Assembly (NCBI RefSeq): GCF_030563405.1
Contig: NZ_CP130748.1
Span: 372,001 to 436,000 of the forward strand
Source of the DNA: Vibrio sp. SNU_ST1
GTDB lineage: Bacteria > Pseudomonadota > Gammaproteobacteria > Enterobacterales > Vibrionaceae
DNA length: 64,000 bases
Direction of reading: 5' to 3'
Positions within the stretch are counted from its first letter, which is position 1. Each line of letters begins with the position of its first letter. Below are positions 37,777-47,525 of the stretch, one piece after another. The notes below the pieces were generated by a model. It saw only the letters and a program-made list of their open reading frames with translations, was not told where the DNA came from and ran no database searches. The translations under genes were made by a program, and so were the position numbers.

Positions 37777-39465
37777 ATGTATAAGGAATATTTTGGCTTC
37801 GTTGAGATGCCATTTTCGATTGTACCAAATTCTCGCTATTTGTTTTTGAGTCAGCGTCACCAAGAAGCGATGCAGAACCTACAAGCCGGTTTAGGCGAAG
37901 GTGGGGGCTTTGCGATGCTTACTGGTGAAGTAGGTACAGGAAAAACAACGGTCGCCAAAGCGATGTTGTCATCACTCGATCATCAGACTCAAGCCGGCCT
38001 TATACTCAACCCTACGTTTTCCAATTCAGATTTACTTGAAGCTATCTGCGATGAGTTTGAGGTCGAATACCCTGAACAAGCGTCGTTAAAACAGCTGAGT
38101 CAGGCAATTTATCACTTCTTGCTTGATAGCCATGCTGAAGGCATTCAAACCTTATTGGTGATCGATGAGGCCCAACACCTTGCAGCTGATGTGTTGGAGC
38201 AGCTACGCCTTCTGACCAATTTAGAAACCGATAGCCGTAAGCTATTAAAGGTGCTGTTGGTTGGCCAACCTGAATTACAGCAACACTTACAAACCACACA
38301 GCTACGTCAACTCGCGCAGCGGATTACAGGTCGCTATCACTTATTACCTCTTAATATCGAAGAAACGGGTAAGTACATCGCGTTTCGTTTGGAAACGGCT
38401 GGTGGTGAGCAGATGTTGTTTTCGAATCGTTCAATCAAGCTTATCGCCCAATATACTCATGGTATTCCAAGGCTCATTAACTTGGTGTGTGATAAAGCGC
38501 TGCAATTGGCTTTCCATGATGGTGATAAATCACCGAGTAATGAAACGGTTAACCGAGCTTGTCAGCAGGTCATGTCCTTTCAGGCCGATGTGTATCACGT
38601 CGAGAAAACTCGTGCCACTCATGTAGCCCCAAAATTACTCCAATACGCGGGGATTGCCACATTAAGTGTCGGCCTTGCAATCGTGACCTTTAACTTCGCC
38701 CCAACCTATATTAGTTCATGGATGCCTGCGGATACTTCCAGTGAAGTGAAAACGGAAGTAGCGGCGAATACTCAACGCTCATTTGTGGCTGAAACACCGA
38801 TATTGGATGATAAATCTATATCGGTTCAAGATCTCAAGGCTTCGAAGTTTGCACTACCACAAGATGTTCAGAATCACTTAAAGCAAGGGAATAATCAAAC
38901 GCTTGCAATTAGGGACCTATACACACTTTGGGGATATGAATCCTCGCTTCGTGATTGGCTATGTTTGAGTGAACAACAAAGTGTATTTGTCTGTGAGCAA
39001 CGTCAAGCTGATTTAGAAGCTTTGATTGAACTTGGAGTACCAGTGGTTCTTAATTTGGAACTAGGTCAAGAGCCCGTGTTTGCCGTGCTTTATGGGATGT
39101 CTGAGGATTCAGTAGAGTTATTGGTTGACGAAAAGTTGCTCGTAATGCCCAAGCGCTCTTTAGAGCAAATATGGCAAGGTGATTATATTTCTATTTGGAA
39201 GCAGCCGTTAAGAAATACGCTCAAAGAGGGAGAGCAAAGTGAAGAGATTGCTTTACTTGATCTACTACTTTCCGAAGTGCTAGGTGAATGGGTGTCTGGA
39301 AGTGATGTGTTTGATGATGAGTTAAAGAGGAAAGTCGAAGCCTTTCAAGTTTGGCAAGGTATGTTTGTTGATGGTATTGCGGGAGAGCGAACTCTATCAA
39401 GCTTACAGAGATTAGCTCAACTTGACTCTCCTAAGTTGGTATCATTCGATGGAGGATCAAACTAA
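37777..39465 (+). CDS. gspA: Type II secretion AAA+ ATPase GspA (ExeA-like)
   Basis: With GspB it helps assemble the type II secretin in the outer membrane, acting at peptidoglycan. Walker A is GEVGTGKTT (about 50-58) and Walker B is LLVIDEAQH (129-131 core). One membrane segment lies at about 287-310 and a C-terminal peptidoglycan-binding domain at about 490-555 (KVEAFQVWQGMFVDGIAGERTL). The start at 37777 (MYKEYFGFVEMPFSI) matches the ExeA family, giving 562 residues. Its TAA overlaps the gspB ATG by one base. The main gsp operon is not in the window. Confidence 0.92.
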   Translation: MYKEYFGFVEMPFSIVPNSRYLFLSQRHQEAMQNLQAGLGEGGGFAMLTGEVGTGKTTVAKAMLSSLDHQTQAGLILNPTFSNSDLLEAICDEFEVEYPEQASLKQLSQAIYHFLLDSHAEGIQTLLVIDEAQHLAADVLEQLRLLTNLETDSRKLLKVLLVGQPELQQHLQTTQLRQLAQRITGRYHLLPLNIEETGKYIAFRLETAGGEQMLFSNRSIKLIAQYTHGIPRLINLVCDKALQLAFHDGDKSPSNETVNRACQQVMSFQADVYHVEKTRATHVAPKLLQYAGIATLSVGLAIVTFNFAPTYISSWMPADTSSEVKTEVAANTQRSFVAETPILDDKSISVQDLKASKFALPQDVQNHLKQGNNQTLAIRDLYTLWGYESSLRDWLCLSEQQSVFVCEQRQADLEALIELGVPVVLNLELGQEPVFAVLYGMSEDSVELLVDEKLLVMPKRSLEQIWQGDYISIWKQPLRNTLKEGEQSEEIALLDLLLSEVLGEWVSGSDVFDDELKRKVEAFQVWQGMFVDGIAGERTLSSLQRLAQLDSPKLVSFDGGSN

Positions 39466-40382
39466 TGTCGCGCACACTGTATGATCTTAAACAGACAAAG
39501 TTTAAAGGTTACCAAAACCATCAGGTTATTAGCCCTACAACAAGAAAGAGTCATAAGCGAGGTTCATCGTTAGCGAAAGCACTACTCTTTATTTTAGTGC
39601 CTTCTTTGATGGTGGGAGCGGTGCTGTCATACCAATCATATCAGCAACAAAATTTACACCTAGTAAGCCAAGTGCTTAATTCTAGGGCGCAGGGTTCAGA
39701 AAACCAATCAGGTTTTGATGCTCAAATGGGGGAAGCGAGTAAACTGGCTGTGAGTAAAGTTTCGGAGGCGGTCACGTTGTTTTCTATTCGCACCGCACCA
39801 GCAGGTCATCCGTTAAAAGTATTACCACGTAAAGATATGTATGCGCAGGTCGAGACGGGTCAGGATAGCATGGTTGACGATTTAAATATGATGTCCTCGA
39901 GTGCTGGCCATTCTATAAAGATGGAAAGGCATTCTGAGCCATCGCCTATTCAACGACCAATTAAACCAGAAGTAAGGAAAGAGAGCAGTGCTTTGCAATC
40001 CGACAGTGATTTACTGAAAGGGTTAGACCTCACCGAGTTGCCACCCGATTTAGCATTGAAACTAGAATCAATGATGGGAGAGCAACCGGTCTCACCGGAA
40101 CCGATGGATTCTAGACCTGTGGGGAGTATGGATTCTCAGGTCATAGGTTTAGAAACACATGGTAATAGACTGTCTGGTGTATTACCTAAGTTAGACCTAC
40201 AAACTCATATGTACTCGAGTAGTGAAACTAAGCGTTGGGTCAAAGTGAATGGCCACGAAGTCGCTCAAGGGGAGTGGATCGAGCGGGGTATTCAGTTGCT
40301 TGAGATTAAACCACAATCGGTAATCATTGAATTCAATCAGCAGAAGATAGAAATCCCAGCTTTGTATGAGTGGAAAGGTTAG
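39465..40382 (+). CDS. gspB: Type II secretion protein GspB (ExeB-like)
   Basis: A 305-residue bitopic inner-membrane partner of GspA. A membrane segment lies at about 38-58 (ALLFILVPSLMVGAVLSY). A long low-complexity periplasmic linker follows, then the C-terminal GspB domain (VKVNGHEVAQGEWIERGIQLLEIKPQSVIIEFNQQKIEIPALYEWKG, about 257-305), which resembles GspC/PulB domains. It is coupled to gspA by a one-base overlap. The middle is poorly conserved. A strong terminator follows. Confidence 0.88.
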   Translation: MSRTLYDLKQTKFKGYQNHQVISPTTRKSHKRGSSLAKALLFILVPSLMVGAVLSYQSYQQQNLHLVSQVLNSRAQGSENQSGFDAQMGEASKLAVSKVSEAVTLFSIRTAPAGHPLKVLPRKDMYAQVETGQDSMVDDLNMMSSSAGHSIKMERHSEPSPIQRPIKPEVRKESSALQSDSDLLKGLDLTELPPDLALKLESMMGEQPVSPEPMDSRPVGSMDSQVIGLETHGNRLSGVLPKLDLQTHMYSSSETKRWVKVNGHEVAQGEWIERGIQLLEIKPQSVIIEFNQQKIEIPALYEWKG

Positions 40383-40448
40383 TACTATAGATATTATTTA
40401 CTGTGACCGATGTTAGCGCTGAGACTTGAGTGATAAATCCAGACAAAT

Positions 40449-40476
40449 AAAAAGGAGCACCTCGGTGCTCCTTTTT
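40449..40476. terminator. Terminator between gspB and the SH3 protein gene
   Basis: AAAAAGGAGCAC and GTGCTCCTTTTT form a perfect 12-bp stem with a CTCG loop. Its symmetry lets it serve both convergent genes. Confidence 0.92.
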
Positions 40477-40514
40477 GATATTCGATACTGAATCTACTGT
40501 ACCAAATGCGAGGC

Positions 40515-41126
40515 TTACGCCCAGCCGTTTGGTGACTTTCTACGACGAGGCATGATGTGTGGCAGAACAAGGCCAAGAAGTAGACCAATACCCGCAACAC
40601 CACCACCGTACATGAAGTACTTCAATAGTAAGTCATCTTTTTGAGTATCTAGTTTAGCGCGTAGTTGACGGTTCTCTGTTTGAGAGCTCGTTAGCTGTTG
40701 GCTAATCTCACTATAGTTCTGCTCTAGTTCAGCAATCTGCTTGTTACGAGAGTCTAGAGAGCTTGCGAGACCTGCTTTTTCACTATCAGCACTTTGGCGA
40801 GCATTTGCCAGTTTGCCTTTTACTTCAGAGAGCTCTTTCTCTAGCTTAGGCATGCGCAGCGCCATACTTTCTTTTGTGCTTACGAACTTACTCTCAACCC
40901 AACCTTTGCGTCCTCGGCTATCTTGAACTTGAGTGTAACCCGTGCTCTTGTTAGTTTGCAGGTAGGTGATTTTCTCACCGGCATCAATACTACCTATGAT
41001 ACGGAAAGTATTGTTTGGGCCAGAGTGCATATAAGTAAATAGTTTGTCAGCAATATAACGGTCTTGAGCAAAGGCAGCTGGAGCCGCAAGCATTGCGAAC
41101 AAAACTAAGCTAATCAGTTTTTTCAC
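40515..41126 (-). CDS. SH3 domain membrane protein, TIGR04211/YgiM family
   Basis: A 203-residue exported protein. It has a signal peptide (1-20, ending AAFA), then an SH3-like domain (about 21-90, DRYIADKLFTYMHSGPNNTFRIIGSIDAGEKITYL). A coiled coil follows (about 95-165), then one C-terminal membrane segment (GGGVAGIGLLLGLVLPHIM) and a short basic tail. Orthologues of YgiM lie near the cca and ygiF genes in enterics, as here. The function is unknown; a cell-envelope role is likely. It is convergent with gspB. Confidence 0.88.
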   Translation of the reverse strand: MKKLISLVLFAMLAAPAAFAQDRYIADKLFTYMHSGPNNTFRIIGSIDAGEKITYLQTNKSTGYTQVQDSRGRKGWVESKFVSTKESMALRMPKLEKELSEVKGKLANARQSADSEKAGLASSLDSRNKQIAELEQNYSEISQQLTSSQTENRQLRAKLDTQKDDLLLKYFMYGGGVAGIGLLLGLVLPHIMPRRRKSPNGWA

Positions 41127-41217
41127 AGTAAATCCTTTAACGATTCAAATTGGGTAGGCGTATGAGTCAGCCTCAATGAGCAAATAATATTTAGTTTTTT
41201 TATATGGTGCAACAAAG

Positions 41218-41238
41218 AAGGGAGGCAAAGCCTCCCTT
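41218..41238 (-). terminator. Terminator of the pit operon
   Basis: AAGGGAGGC and GCCTCCCTT form a 9-bp stem with an AAA loop. The T tract on the minus strand is broken (CTTTG), so efficiency may be moderate. Confidence 0.7.
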
Positions 41239-41331
41239 TCTGTGCGTTTGAGTCAATAATGACATGGTATTTACATATCTTTACTGAAGCTCACCGTTTT
41301 CTGACGCTAATATTGACTAGCGTCAGGGCTA

Positions 41332-42594
41332 TTACATAGTAAACATAGCCTGAATTGCGTAGAAGAATACAACAGCAAGTAGAGCACCTGCAGGTAACGT
41401 CACAATCCAAGAAGCTACGATGTTACGCACAACGCCCAGGTTTAGAGCTGCGATACCACGAGCAAAACCTACACCTAGAACCGCACCAACCAATGTTTGC
41501 GTGGTTGAAATCGGAAGGCCAGTACCTGAAGCTAGTACAACCGTACATGCCGTTGCAAGCTGTGCAGCAAAGCCACGGCTAGGAGTTAGTTCTGTAATAC
41601 CAGTACCAACGGTAGCCATTACTTTATGACCCATTGTTGCAAGACCAACAACGATACCAATACCACCTAGTGGAAGAATCCACCATGCGATAGTGCTCTT
41701 GCCTGAGATTTCACCCATGTGCTCAACCGTTGAAACAACCGCTGATAGTGGACCAATCGCGTTGGCAACATCGTTTGAACCGTGTGCGAATGCCATTGCA
41801 CAAGCCGTGATAACCATTAGTACGCTGAAGATACCTTCTACGCCAGTAAAGCCGTGGTCTTCTTCGCGGTTAGCAAACTTCTTCTGAATGTATAAGTAAC
41901 CGCCAACCATGACGACAGCAGAAACACCTGCAGCCCATAACCATGCTTCAGTACCGCTTAGATGAAGGCCAACGTGCTTAAGGCCTTTCTTGATAGTTAC
42001 AAGTGCAATGACCATTGTTGTAATAAACATATATACCGGTACAAAACGCTTCGCATTGAATAGCGGGTTTTCTGTATCGAATATCAGTCGCTGGGCACTG
42101 ACAAATATGAGATAGGCGAAGATACCGGAAATCAATGGTGTGACAATCCAACTTCCCACAATGCCTTGAACACTGTTCCAATCTACAGCTTCAGTACCCA
42201 CAGACACACAAGCAAAACCGATGATTGCACCGATGATTGAGTGAGTCGTTGATACTGGCCAGCCCATGTATGAAGCTAGAAGTAGCCATGTACCAGCCGC
42301 TAGTAGTGCAGACATCATACCGTACACAAGTACGTCAGGTTGATCTGCAAACAGAGATGTTTCGATAACACCTTTACGGATCGTGTCTGTTACTTCGCCG
42401 CCCGCAAGGTAAGCACCTGCGAATTCAAAGATCATTGCAATAATGATCGCTTGTTTAACGGTTAGAGCTTTAGAGCCTACTGAAGTGCCCATTGCGTTCG
42501 CAACGTCATTTGCACCAATACCAATAGCCATCAAGAAACCGAAAGCTGCTGCAACAATAATCAGGACAGTGCCGTAGTTAGCAAGGATATCCAT
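41332..42594 (-). CDS. pit: Inorganic phosphate transporter, PiT family
   Basis: A 420-residue PHO4/PiT permease taking up phosphate (as metal-phosphate) with protons or sodium. The duplicated family motif is seen as IGANDVANAMGTSVGSKAL (about 26-44) and HGSNDVANAIGPLSAV (about 270-285). About ten to twelve membrane segments are present. It lies 128 bases downstream of the DUF47 gene in the same direction, the common PhoU-like plus Pit pairing. Confidence 0.93.
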   Translation of the reverse strand: MDILANYGTVLIIVAAAFGFLMAIGIGANDVANAMGTSVGSKALTVKQAIIIAMIFEFAGAYLAGGEVTDTIRKGVIETSLFADQPDVLVYGMMSALLAAGTWLLLASYMGWPVSTTHSIIGAIIGFACVSVGTEAVDWNSVQGIVGSWIVTPLISGIFAYLIFVSAQRLIFDTENPLFNAKRFVPVYMFITTMVIALVTIKKGLKHVGLHLSGTEAWLWAAGVSAVVMVGGYLYIQKKFANREEDHGFTGVEGIFSVLMVITACAMAFAHGSNDVANAIGPLSAVVSTVEHMGEISGKSTIAWWILPLGGIGIVVGLATMGHKVMATVGTGITELTPSRGFAAQLATACTVVLASGTGLPISTTQTLVGAVLGVGFARGIAALNLGVVRNIVASWIVTLPAGALLAVVFFYAIQAMFTM

Positions 42595-42722
42595 CGTAAT
42601 ACCTAGTTGTTTGATAACAAGCGGAACAAATTTAGACGCAAAAAACCGCTCAGCGAGAGAAATACTCAGCGCATAAGTGGTTTGTTCAAAAAATGCTCTT
42701 CGTTATATGGTTAACGTATGAT

Positions 42723-43403
42723 TTAAGATCGAGAAAGCATTACTTCAAGACGAGCGCCTACACGCTGTGCTTGATCTGCAATACCACCAACCCATTCAAG
42801 AATTTTGTATAAGAACATGATATCAACTGGATTCAGACCATCTTCAATCGCCATTAGTTGTTGGCGTAGTTCGATCTGCATCGCGTCCGTGTCATCTTCA
42901 ATTACATCTAATTGATGAATCATTTCAGCAACGAGTGTTACTTCACGGCCTTTAAAGCCCGTTTCAAGTAATTCGTCTAGTTCATTGATTACGTTTTGTG
43001 CTTGGTTCGCTGCATCTAGACAACGTTTAACGTAAGCGATGAAGTTTTCTTGCATAGGAGCAGGAATGACAAGTTGACGACCATATACACGGCCAGCAAT
43101 GTCTTTCGCTAGATTTGCTAGTTTGTCTTGTTGAGTTAATAGCTCCAACATATCGGTGCGATCAACTGGCATAAACAAACCGCGAGGAAGTTTAAGGCGA
43201 ATTTCACGTTTTAGTACGTCAGCTTCTTTCTCAAGGTGAGAAATTTGAGCTCGAATTTCTGATGCTTTCTCCCAGTCACCTTTTGAAGAAACTTCAAAGA
43301 AATTAACTAGGTGAGAACAACATTCGTTCACGCATACTACGTGACGCTGCAAAGGTTTAATTGGGGACTTTGCAAATAACCCCATAATTGTATTTACTGG
43401 CAT
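42723..43403 (-). CDS. TIGR00153 (DUF47, PhoU-like) family protein
   Basis: An all-helical 226-residue PhoU-like protein with conserved acidic/His clusters (EIRAQISHLEKEADVLKREIRLKLPRGLF, MIHQLDVIEDDTDAMQIELRQQL). Members are found with Pit permeases and are presumed to modulate phosphate uptake. Two starts are two codons apart, and MPVNTIMGLFAKSPIKPLQ at 43403 fits the family, while 43409 is the alternative. Probably co-transcribed with pit. Confidence 0.88.
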   Translation of the reverse strand: MPVNTIMGLFAKSPIKPLQRHVVCVNECCSHLVNFFEVSSKGDWEKASEIRAQISHLEKEADVLKREIRLKLPRGLFMPVDRTDMLELLTQQDKLANLAKDIAGRVYGRQLVIPAPMQENFIAYVKRCLDAANQAQNVINELDELLETGFKGREVTLVAEMIHQLDVIEDDTDAMQIELRQQLMAIEDGLNPVDIMFLYKILEWVGGIADQAQRVGARLEVMLSRS

Positions 43404-43610
43404 GGTCATCCAACCTAATAAATAATAACCTTAAAACAACATACACCATATTCATGGTGAAATGTTAAGCGATGGCTACAAAGTCGCGCATGTTAACCTA
43501 ATCAATGTCTCATTAAAACTGTTTTAGATCATCATAAGGGCGATATTTCTGACTTGCTGAGTTTTCAAATTGGCAATATCCTGTCCCTATCTTCACAGAA
43601 AGGTATAACT

Positions 43611-45128
43611 ATGGAAACCGAGATAGAACTGAAGTTTTTTGTTTCTCCTGATTTTTCAGAGACTTTACGCAATAAAATTGCTGAAACTAAAGTACTTCAG
43701 CACAGTTGTCGTGAGCTAGGTAACATCTACTTTGACACCCCCGATAACTGGCTACGTAAGCATGATACTGGCTTGCGCATTCGACGCTTTGATGACGTAT
43801 TTGTACAAACCGTAAAGACGGCTGGTCGTGTGGTTGCAGGCCTGCATCAAAGGCCTGAATACAATGCAGAACATGACAGCAATGAACCTAAGCTAGCCCT
43901 GCATCCAGAGGACATCTGGCCAGCGGGTAAAGACATAGAAACGCTGCAAACTGAACTTACTCCTCTATTTTCTACCAACTTCACGCGTGAGCAGTGGTTG
44001 ATTGGTATGCCTGATGGCAGTCAAGTCGAGGTCGCATTCGATCAAGGTTTTGTTGAATCAGGCGAACTGCAAGAACCGATTTGCGAAGTCGAATTGGAGC
44101 TTAAGTCTGGTCAAACGGATGCTCTATTTACCTTGTCTCGCCAGTTCTGCGAACAAGGTGGCATGCGTTTGGGTAACCTAAGCAAAGCTGCTAAGGGTTA
44201 CCGCCTTGCTCAAGGTTATCAAGGAGATGAAGTCACTCCTTTGACCTTAGTTGATACTGATAAAAGTGATACTGTTGAATCGTGTTTCATTCAATCTTTA
44301 GAGCATGCTCTCGCTCATTGGCATTATCACGAGCAGATCTTCACCGAGCGCCAATCCATTGAAGCGTTACATGAGATCAGTCACTCGCTGAGTTTTATTC
44401 GTCAAACCTTCACTATCTATGGTGGCATTGTCCCAAGACGCGCGAGTGCTATTTTACGCCAAGAGCTTAAGTGGCTTGAGCAAGAGCTCGACTGGCTAAA
44501 AAGCTATGACCACTTCGAAGACTTGCTCGAAGATAAAGGCCACGTGCTACGTAAGCTTGATGCGCGTAAGTTCTTGGTCGCTGAACTTAAAGAGATGCAA
44601 GAGCAACTTCCCGATCGCGAAGAGCTGCTTACCTTGTTGAGCTCTGCTCGCTATACCGGGTTATTGTTGGATCTGAGCCGCTGGATTTTGTCTCGTGGCT
44701 GGCAACCTTTCTTAGATGAAAAAGCACGTGAACAAATGGCACGTGGTATCGAATGGTTTTCGGTTAAGCAGCTCGATCGTACATGGGCCGACTTGATGGA
44801 AGCCTTCCCGCCAGAGCGAGTAATGACCAGCCAAGCGTATATTGATCAGCAATACCGTTTGATGAGAAACCTATATTCTGGTGTGGGTTTCGCGAGTTTG
44901 TATAATGACGATGAACGAAACAGTTTCCGCTTGCCATGGGCCGATATGGTGCAAGGTATTGACGATTTGCTGGCACTTAAAACATTAGAGCCTTTGACTG
45001 AGAAGTTGGAAGGTGATGAGAAGGTTCAGCTAGAGCGTTGGTTAGCTCGCCAAGAGGTGTCTATTCTGCATGCGATGGAACAGACACGCCAAATAAGCGT
45101 AGAAGTTGAGCCGTATTGGCAAGATTGA
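43611..45128 (+). CDS. ygiF: Inorganic triphosphatase, CYTH and CHAD domains
   Basis: A 505-residue protein of the YgiF type. The N-terminal CYTH domain (residues 1-about 200) starts with the ExExK motif (METEIELKFF, Glu4, Glu6, Lys8), the metal-triphosphate site. The C-terminal CHAD domain (about 215-450) holds conserved His and basic residues (ISHSLSFIRQTFTIYGGIVPRRASAILRQELKWLEQEL). E. coli YgiF cleaves inorganic triphosphate. It is longer than E. coli YgiF (433). The ATG at 43611 has AAAGG upstream. A terminator overlapping the next gene's end follows. Confidence 0.92.
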   Translation: METEIELKFFVSPDFSETLRNKIAETKVLQHSCRELGNIYFDTPDNWLRKHDTGLRIRRFDDVFVQTVKTAGRVVAGLHQRPEYNAEHDSNEPKLALHPEDIWPAGKDIETLQTELTPLFSTNFTREQWLIGMPDGSQVEVAFDQGFVESGELQEPICEVELELKSGQTDALFTLSRQFCEQGGMRLGNLSKAAKGYRLAQGYQGDEVTPLTLVDTDKSDTVESCFIQSLEHALAHWHYHEQIFTERQSIEALHEISHSLSFIRQTFTIYGGIVPRRASAILRQELKWLEQELDWLKSYDHFEDLLEDKGHVLRKLDARKFLVAELKEMQEQLPDREELLTLLSSARYTGLLLDLSRWILSRGWQPFLDEKAREQMARGIEWFSVKQLDRTWADLMEAFPPERVMTSQAYIDQQYRLMRNLYSGVGFASLYNDDERNSFRLPWADMVQGIDDLLALKTLEPLTEKLEGDEKVQLERWLARQEVSILHAMEQTRQISVEVEPYWQD

Positions 45129-45150
45129 GTTTCATAACAATATGAAATTG

Positions 45151-45178
45151 AAAATAGGGCTTCGGCCCTATTTTTTTG
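45151..45178 (+). terminator. Terminator of ygiF, overlapping the K+ channel 3' end
   Basis: AAAATAGGGC and GCCCTATTTT form a 10-bp stem capped with TTCG, followed by Ts. From 45168 on it also encodes the last residues and stop of the convergent channel gene. Confidence 0.9.
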
Positions 45179-45917
45179 TTTGTTGTTCTAGCTTTTCTAG
45201 TCGTTCGAGAATTTTCTGTTGTTGCTCAATGATCTTCTCAAGGTGCTTCTCTTTGTTTTCAGCTCGTTGATTGTCATGGTTAGTTGGGGAGGTGATCAAA
45301 GAAGTAATCAGCCCTGAAATCATACCAAAAACACCCACACCACAAATGATCACCAGAGAAGCAACTAACTTGCCTGAGCTCGTTACTGGATAATGATCGC
45401 CGTATCCCACGGTACTAATCGTTACGAAAGCCCACCATAAAGCATCTTGGCCAGTGGTAATGTTGGCATTGGGATCCTTGTGCTCTAGCAGCAGTATTGT
45501 TCCTGCACCTATGGTCAGGAGAATAACCAATAGCAAAATAATTGAAGCGAGTGTCGTTTCTTTTCGATTGCGAAACAGCTCTCTGAAAACTCGTTTTCCT
45601 GACCGAAGAACGAGAATGACACGCAAAATCTGAAAAATGCGAGCGAATCGCAGGGGCTCGACCATAGGGATGCTTGCCAAGAAATCGATCCAGTGTACTT
45701 TTAGATATTCTTTCTTATTTTGTGATCTGAATAGATCAATAGTGAGCTGAAAAAGAAAAACACTACAGATTATAAAGTCTAGGCCGATAAGAACTTGTTT
45801 CGATTCTTTATCAATCGGTGCAAACAATAAGCCTGAGATCACAAATAACGCTAAGAAAGAGAGAATCAGTGATAATAAGCTCATCGGCTTAGTGGCGTCT
45901 TTGATACTATTTAACAT
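45168..45917 (-). CDS. Voltage-gated-type potassium channel
   Basis: A 249-residue inner-membrane channel with the layout S1-S4, pore, S6. The selectivity filter is TISTVGYGDHYP (about 166-177). S4 carries spaced Arg/Lys (RFARIFQILRVILVLRSGKRVFRELFRNRK, about 92-120), though it looks partly degenerate. A C-terminal coiled coil (about 215-249, KHLEKIIEQQQKILERLEKLEQQTKK) probably assembles the tetramer. No RCK or CNBD is present. The last codons are shared with the ygiF terminator. The ribosome binding site is weak. Confidence 0.88.
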   Translation of the reverse strand: MLNSIKDATKPMSLLSLILSFLALFVISGLLFAPIDKESKQVLIGLDFIICSVFLFQLTIDLFRSQNKKEYLKVHWIDFLASIPMVEPLRFARIFQILRVILVLRSGKRVFRELFRNRKETTLASIILLLVILLTIGAGTILLLEHKDPNANITTGQDALWWAFVTISTVGYGDHYPVTSSGKLVASLVIICGVGVFGMISGLITSLITSPTNHDNQRAENKEKHLEKIIEQQQKILERLEKLEQQTKK

Positions 45918-46014
45918 TCATACGAGGCTCAAAATAAATCGCGAACTTTGACTGACATAGCCATCTCGCGGATATAGAAGCCATCAATATATAAGAGTTA
46001 ATGGAGAACTGACA

Positions 46015-47271
46015 ATGACTAAACTGTCATTCAAGCCGTGGGAAAGGATTATCTCAGACATCCGTCTCGTTCCAAAAATGATCATGCTGATGGTTTTCAG
46101 CACTATCTTGATTATTTCGAAGCAGCTATGGGACGCAAGTGCGTTTTACGATTCATTACTTGCAGTCACCAATAATGCACAAGTTGCACAGCAGCATTAC
46201 GAGACTTACCTAGTTCAAGTGGCTTGGCAAACAGCCTTGATGATCATTGTGTTTGTGGTTCTTCTATTGGCGGCAGCGCGCGTTATGCTTCGCCAAACTC
46301 AATACCTCAATGACGCCATTAAAACGATGGCCGATAAGAACCTATCAGTGCCTATTCATATGGATTGTAAAGATGAATACGGTGATGTGGCACGAGAACT
46401 AGAAAAAACTCGAGTCCAGTTGAATGACATGATCAAAACTCAGGTGGCCTCTTCTGATGAATTGTTTGCCCTGACGGAAGTGATGACCATCAGCATGTCA
46501 GAAACCAAAGACTCCGCTCAGGAAGAATTTAACGAAATCGACCAATTAGCGACAGCAATGAGCGAGATGACCTCTACTGTGCAAACCGTGGCTGAACACG
46601 CGCAAAGTGCTTCTTCTCTTACTGAGCAAGCATCAGGTCAAGCACTGACAGGTCAGAAGTTCGTTCAAGGTTCTGTTTCTAAGATGAGTGAGCTTTCTTC
46701 GGACATCGCAGCCTCTGCAGCAGCGGTAAACCAAGTAGAAGAGCGCGTAGACTCGATTGGCAGTGTGGTTGGTACTATCCAAGGCATTTCAGAGCAAACG
46801 AACCTATTGGCTCTGAACGCAGCGATTGAAGCGGCACGTGCCGGTGAAGCGGGACGTGGTTTTGCGGTTGTTGCCGATGAGGTTCGTAACCTTGCGCAAC
46901 GTACTCAGCAAGCGACAGTAGAAATTCAAGATATGATTAGCCACCTACAAAGCAGTGCTAACTCGGCAGTAGAGTTGATGGAAAAGAGTGTTGTTGAAGC
47001 CGCTGAAGGCGTAGAACTAGTGACTAACGCTGGTTCTGAGCTTGATGGCATCGTAAGTCAGGTAAACCAGATTAATGATATGAACTTCCAGATCGCGACT
47101 GCTGCTGGCCAACAAACGAGTGTCGCGGAAGAGATGAGTGTCAACCTGACCAATGTTCGTGAGCTTGTTGAAGCCTCTGTAGTGGTGGTGGGTGAGCTTC
47201 TCGAGACTTCTGAGATCATGGAAAGCAACGCGCAAGAGTTAGACGGTAAGATTAAGCAGTTTAAGGTTTAA
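46015..47271 (+). CDS. Methyl-accepting chemotaxis protein with minimal periplasmic domain
   Basis: A 418-residue chemoreceptor. TM1 lies at about 19-36 and TM2 at about 71-89, with only some 35 residues between, too short for a ligand-binding PAS, Cache or four-helix domain. HAMP follows (about 90-142), then the methylation and signalling helices, with the hairpin tip [39 protein letters not shown] (about 260-300) intact. The C-terminus ends KIKQFKV with no CheR-binding pentapeptide. Sensing may be of membrane or cytoplasmic state. A GGAG site precedes the ATG. Confidence 0.93.
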   Translation: MTKLSFKPWERIISDIRLVPKMIMLMVFSTILIISKQLWDASAFYDSLLAVTNNAQVAQQHYETYLVQVAWQTALMIIVFVVLLLAAARVMLRQTQYLNDAIKTMADKNLSVPIHMDCKDEYGDVARELEKTRVQLNDMIKTQVASSDELFALTEVMTISMSETKDSAQEEFNEIDQLATAMSEMTSTVQTVAEHAQSASSLTEQASGQALTGQKFVQGSVSKMSELSSDIAASAAAVNQVEERVDSIGSVVGTIQGISEQTNLLALNAAIEAARAGEAGRGFAVVADEVRNLAQRTQQATVEIQDMISHLQSSANSAVELMEKSVVEAAEGVELVTNAGSELDGIVSQVNQINDMNFQIATAAGQQTSVAEEMSVNLTNVRELVEASVVVVGELLETSEIMESNAQELDGKIKQFKV

Positions 47272-47386
47272 TCTCCCAGTTCTCGGTCTGAGCTCTAGTT
47301 CGTAAGGTCTAAAGGTTTATTCCTAGAGGTTTGGCCACGGAGACTTGTTATTAGAGATAAAGGCTTTACTTGATAAGTTCACTGAT

Positions 47387-47419
47387 AAAACGCCCACATT
47401 GCTAATGTGGGCGTTTTTT
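47387..47419 (+). terminator. Intrinsic terminator of the chemoreceptor gene
   Basis: AAAACGCCCACATT and AATGTGGGCGTTTT form a 14-bp perfect stem with a 3-base loop and a T run. Confidence 0.93.
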
Positions 47420-47525
47420 ATTGGCAGAACTTTGGTATAACTAATCATTAGTTTTTAGAACTCGTTATTGAAGAACTGAACCGACAAGCCAATTGTTCGG
47501 TGCGCAGTTTACACAAGGAAGAAAC

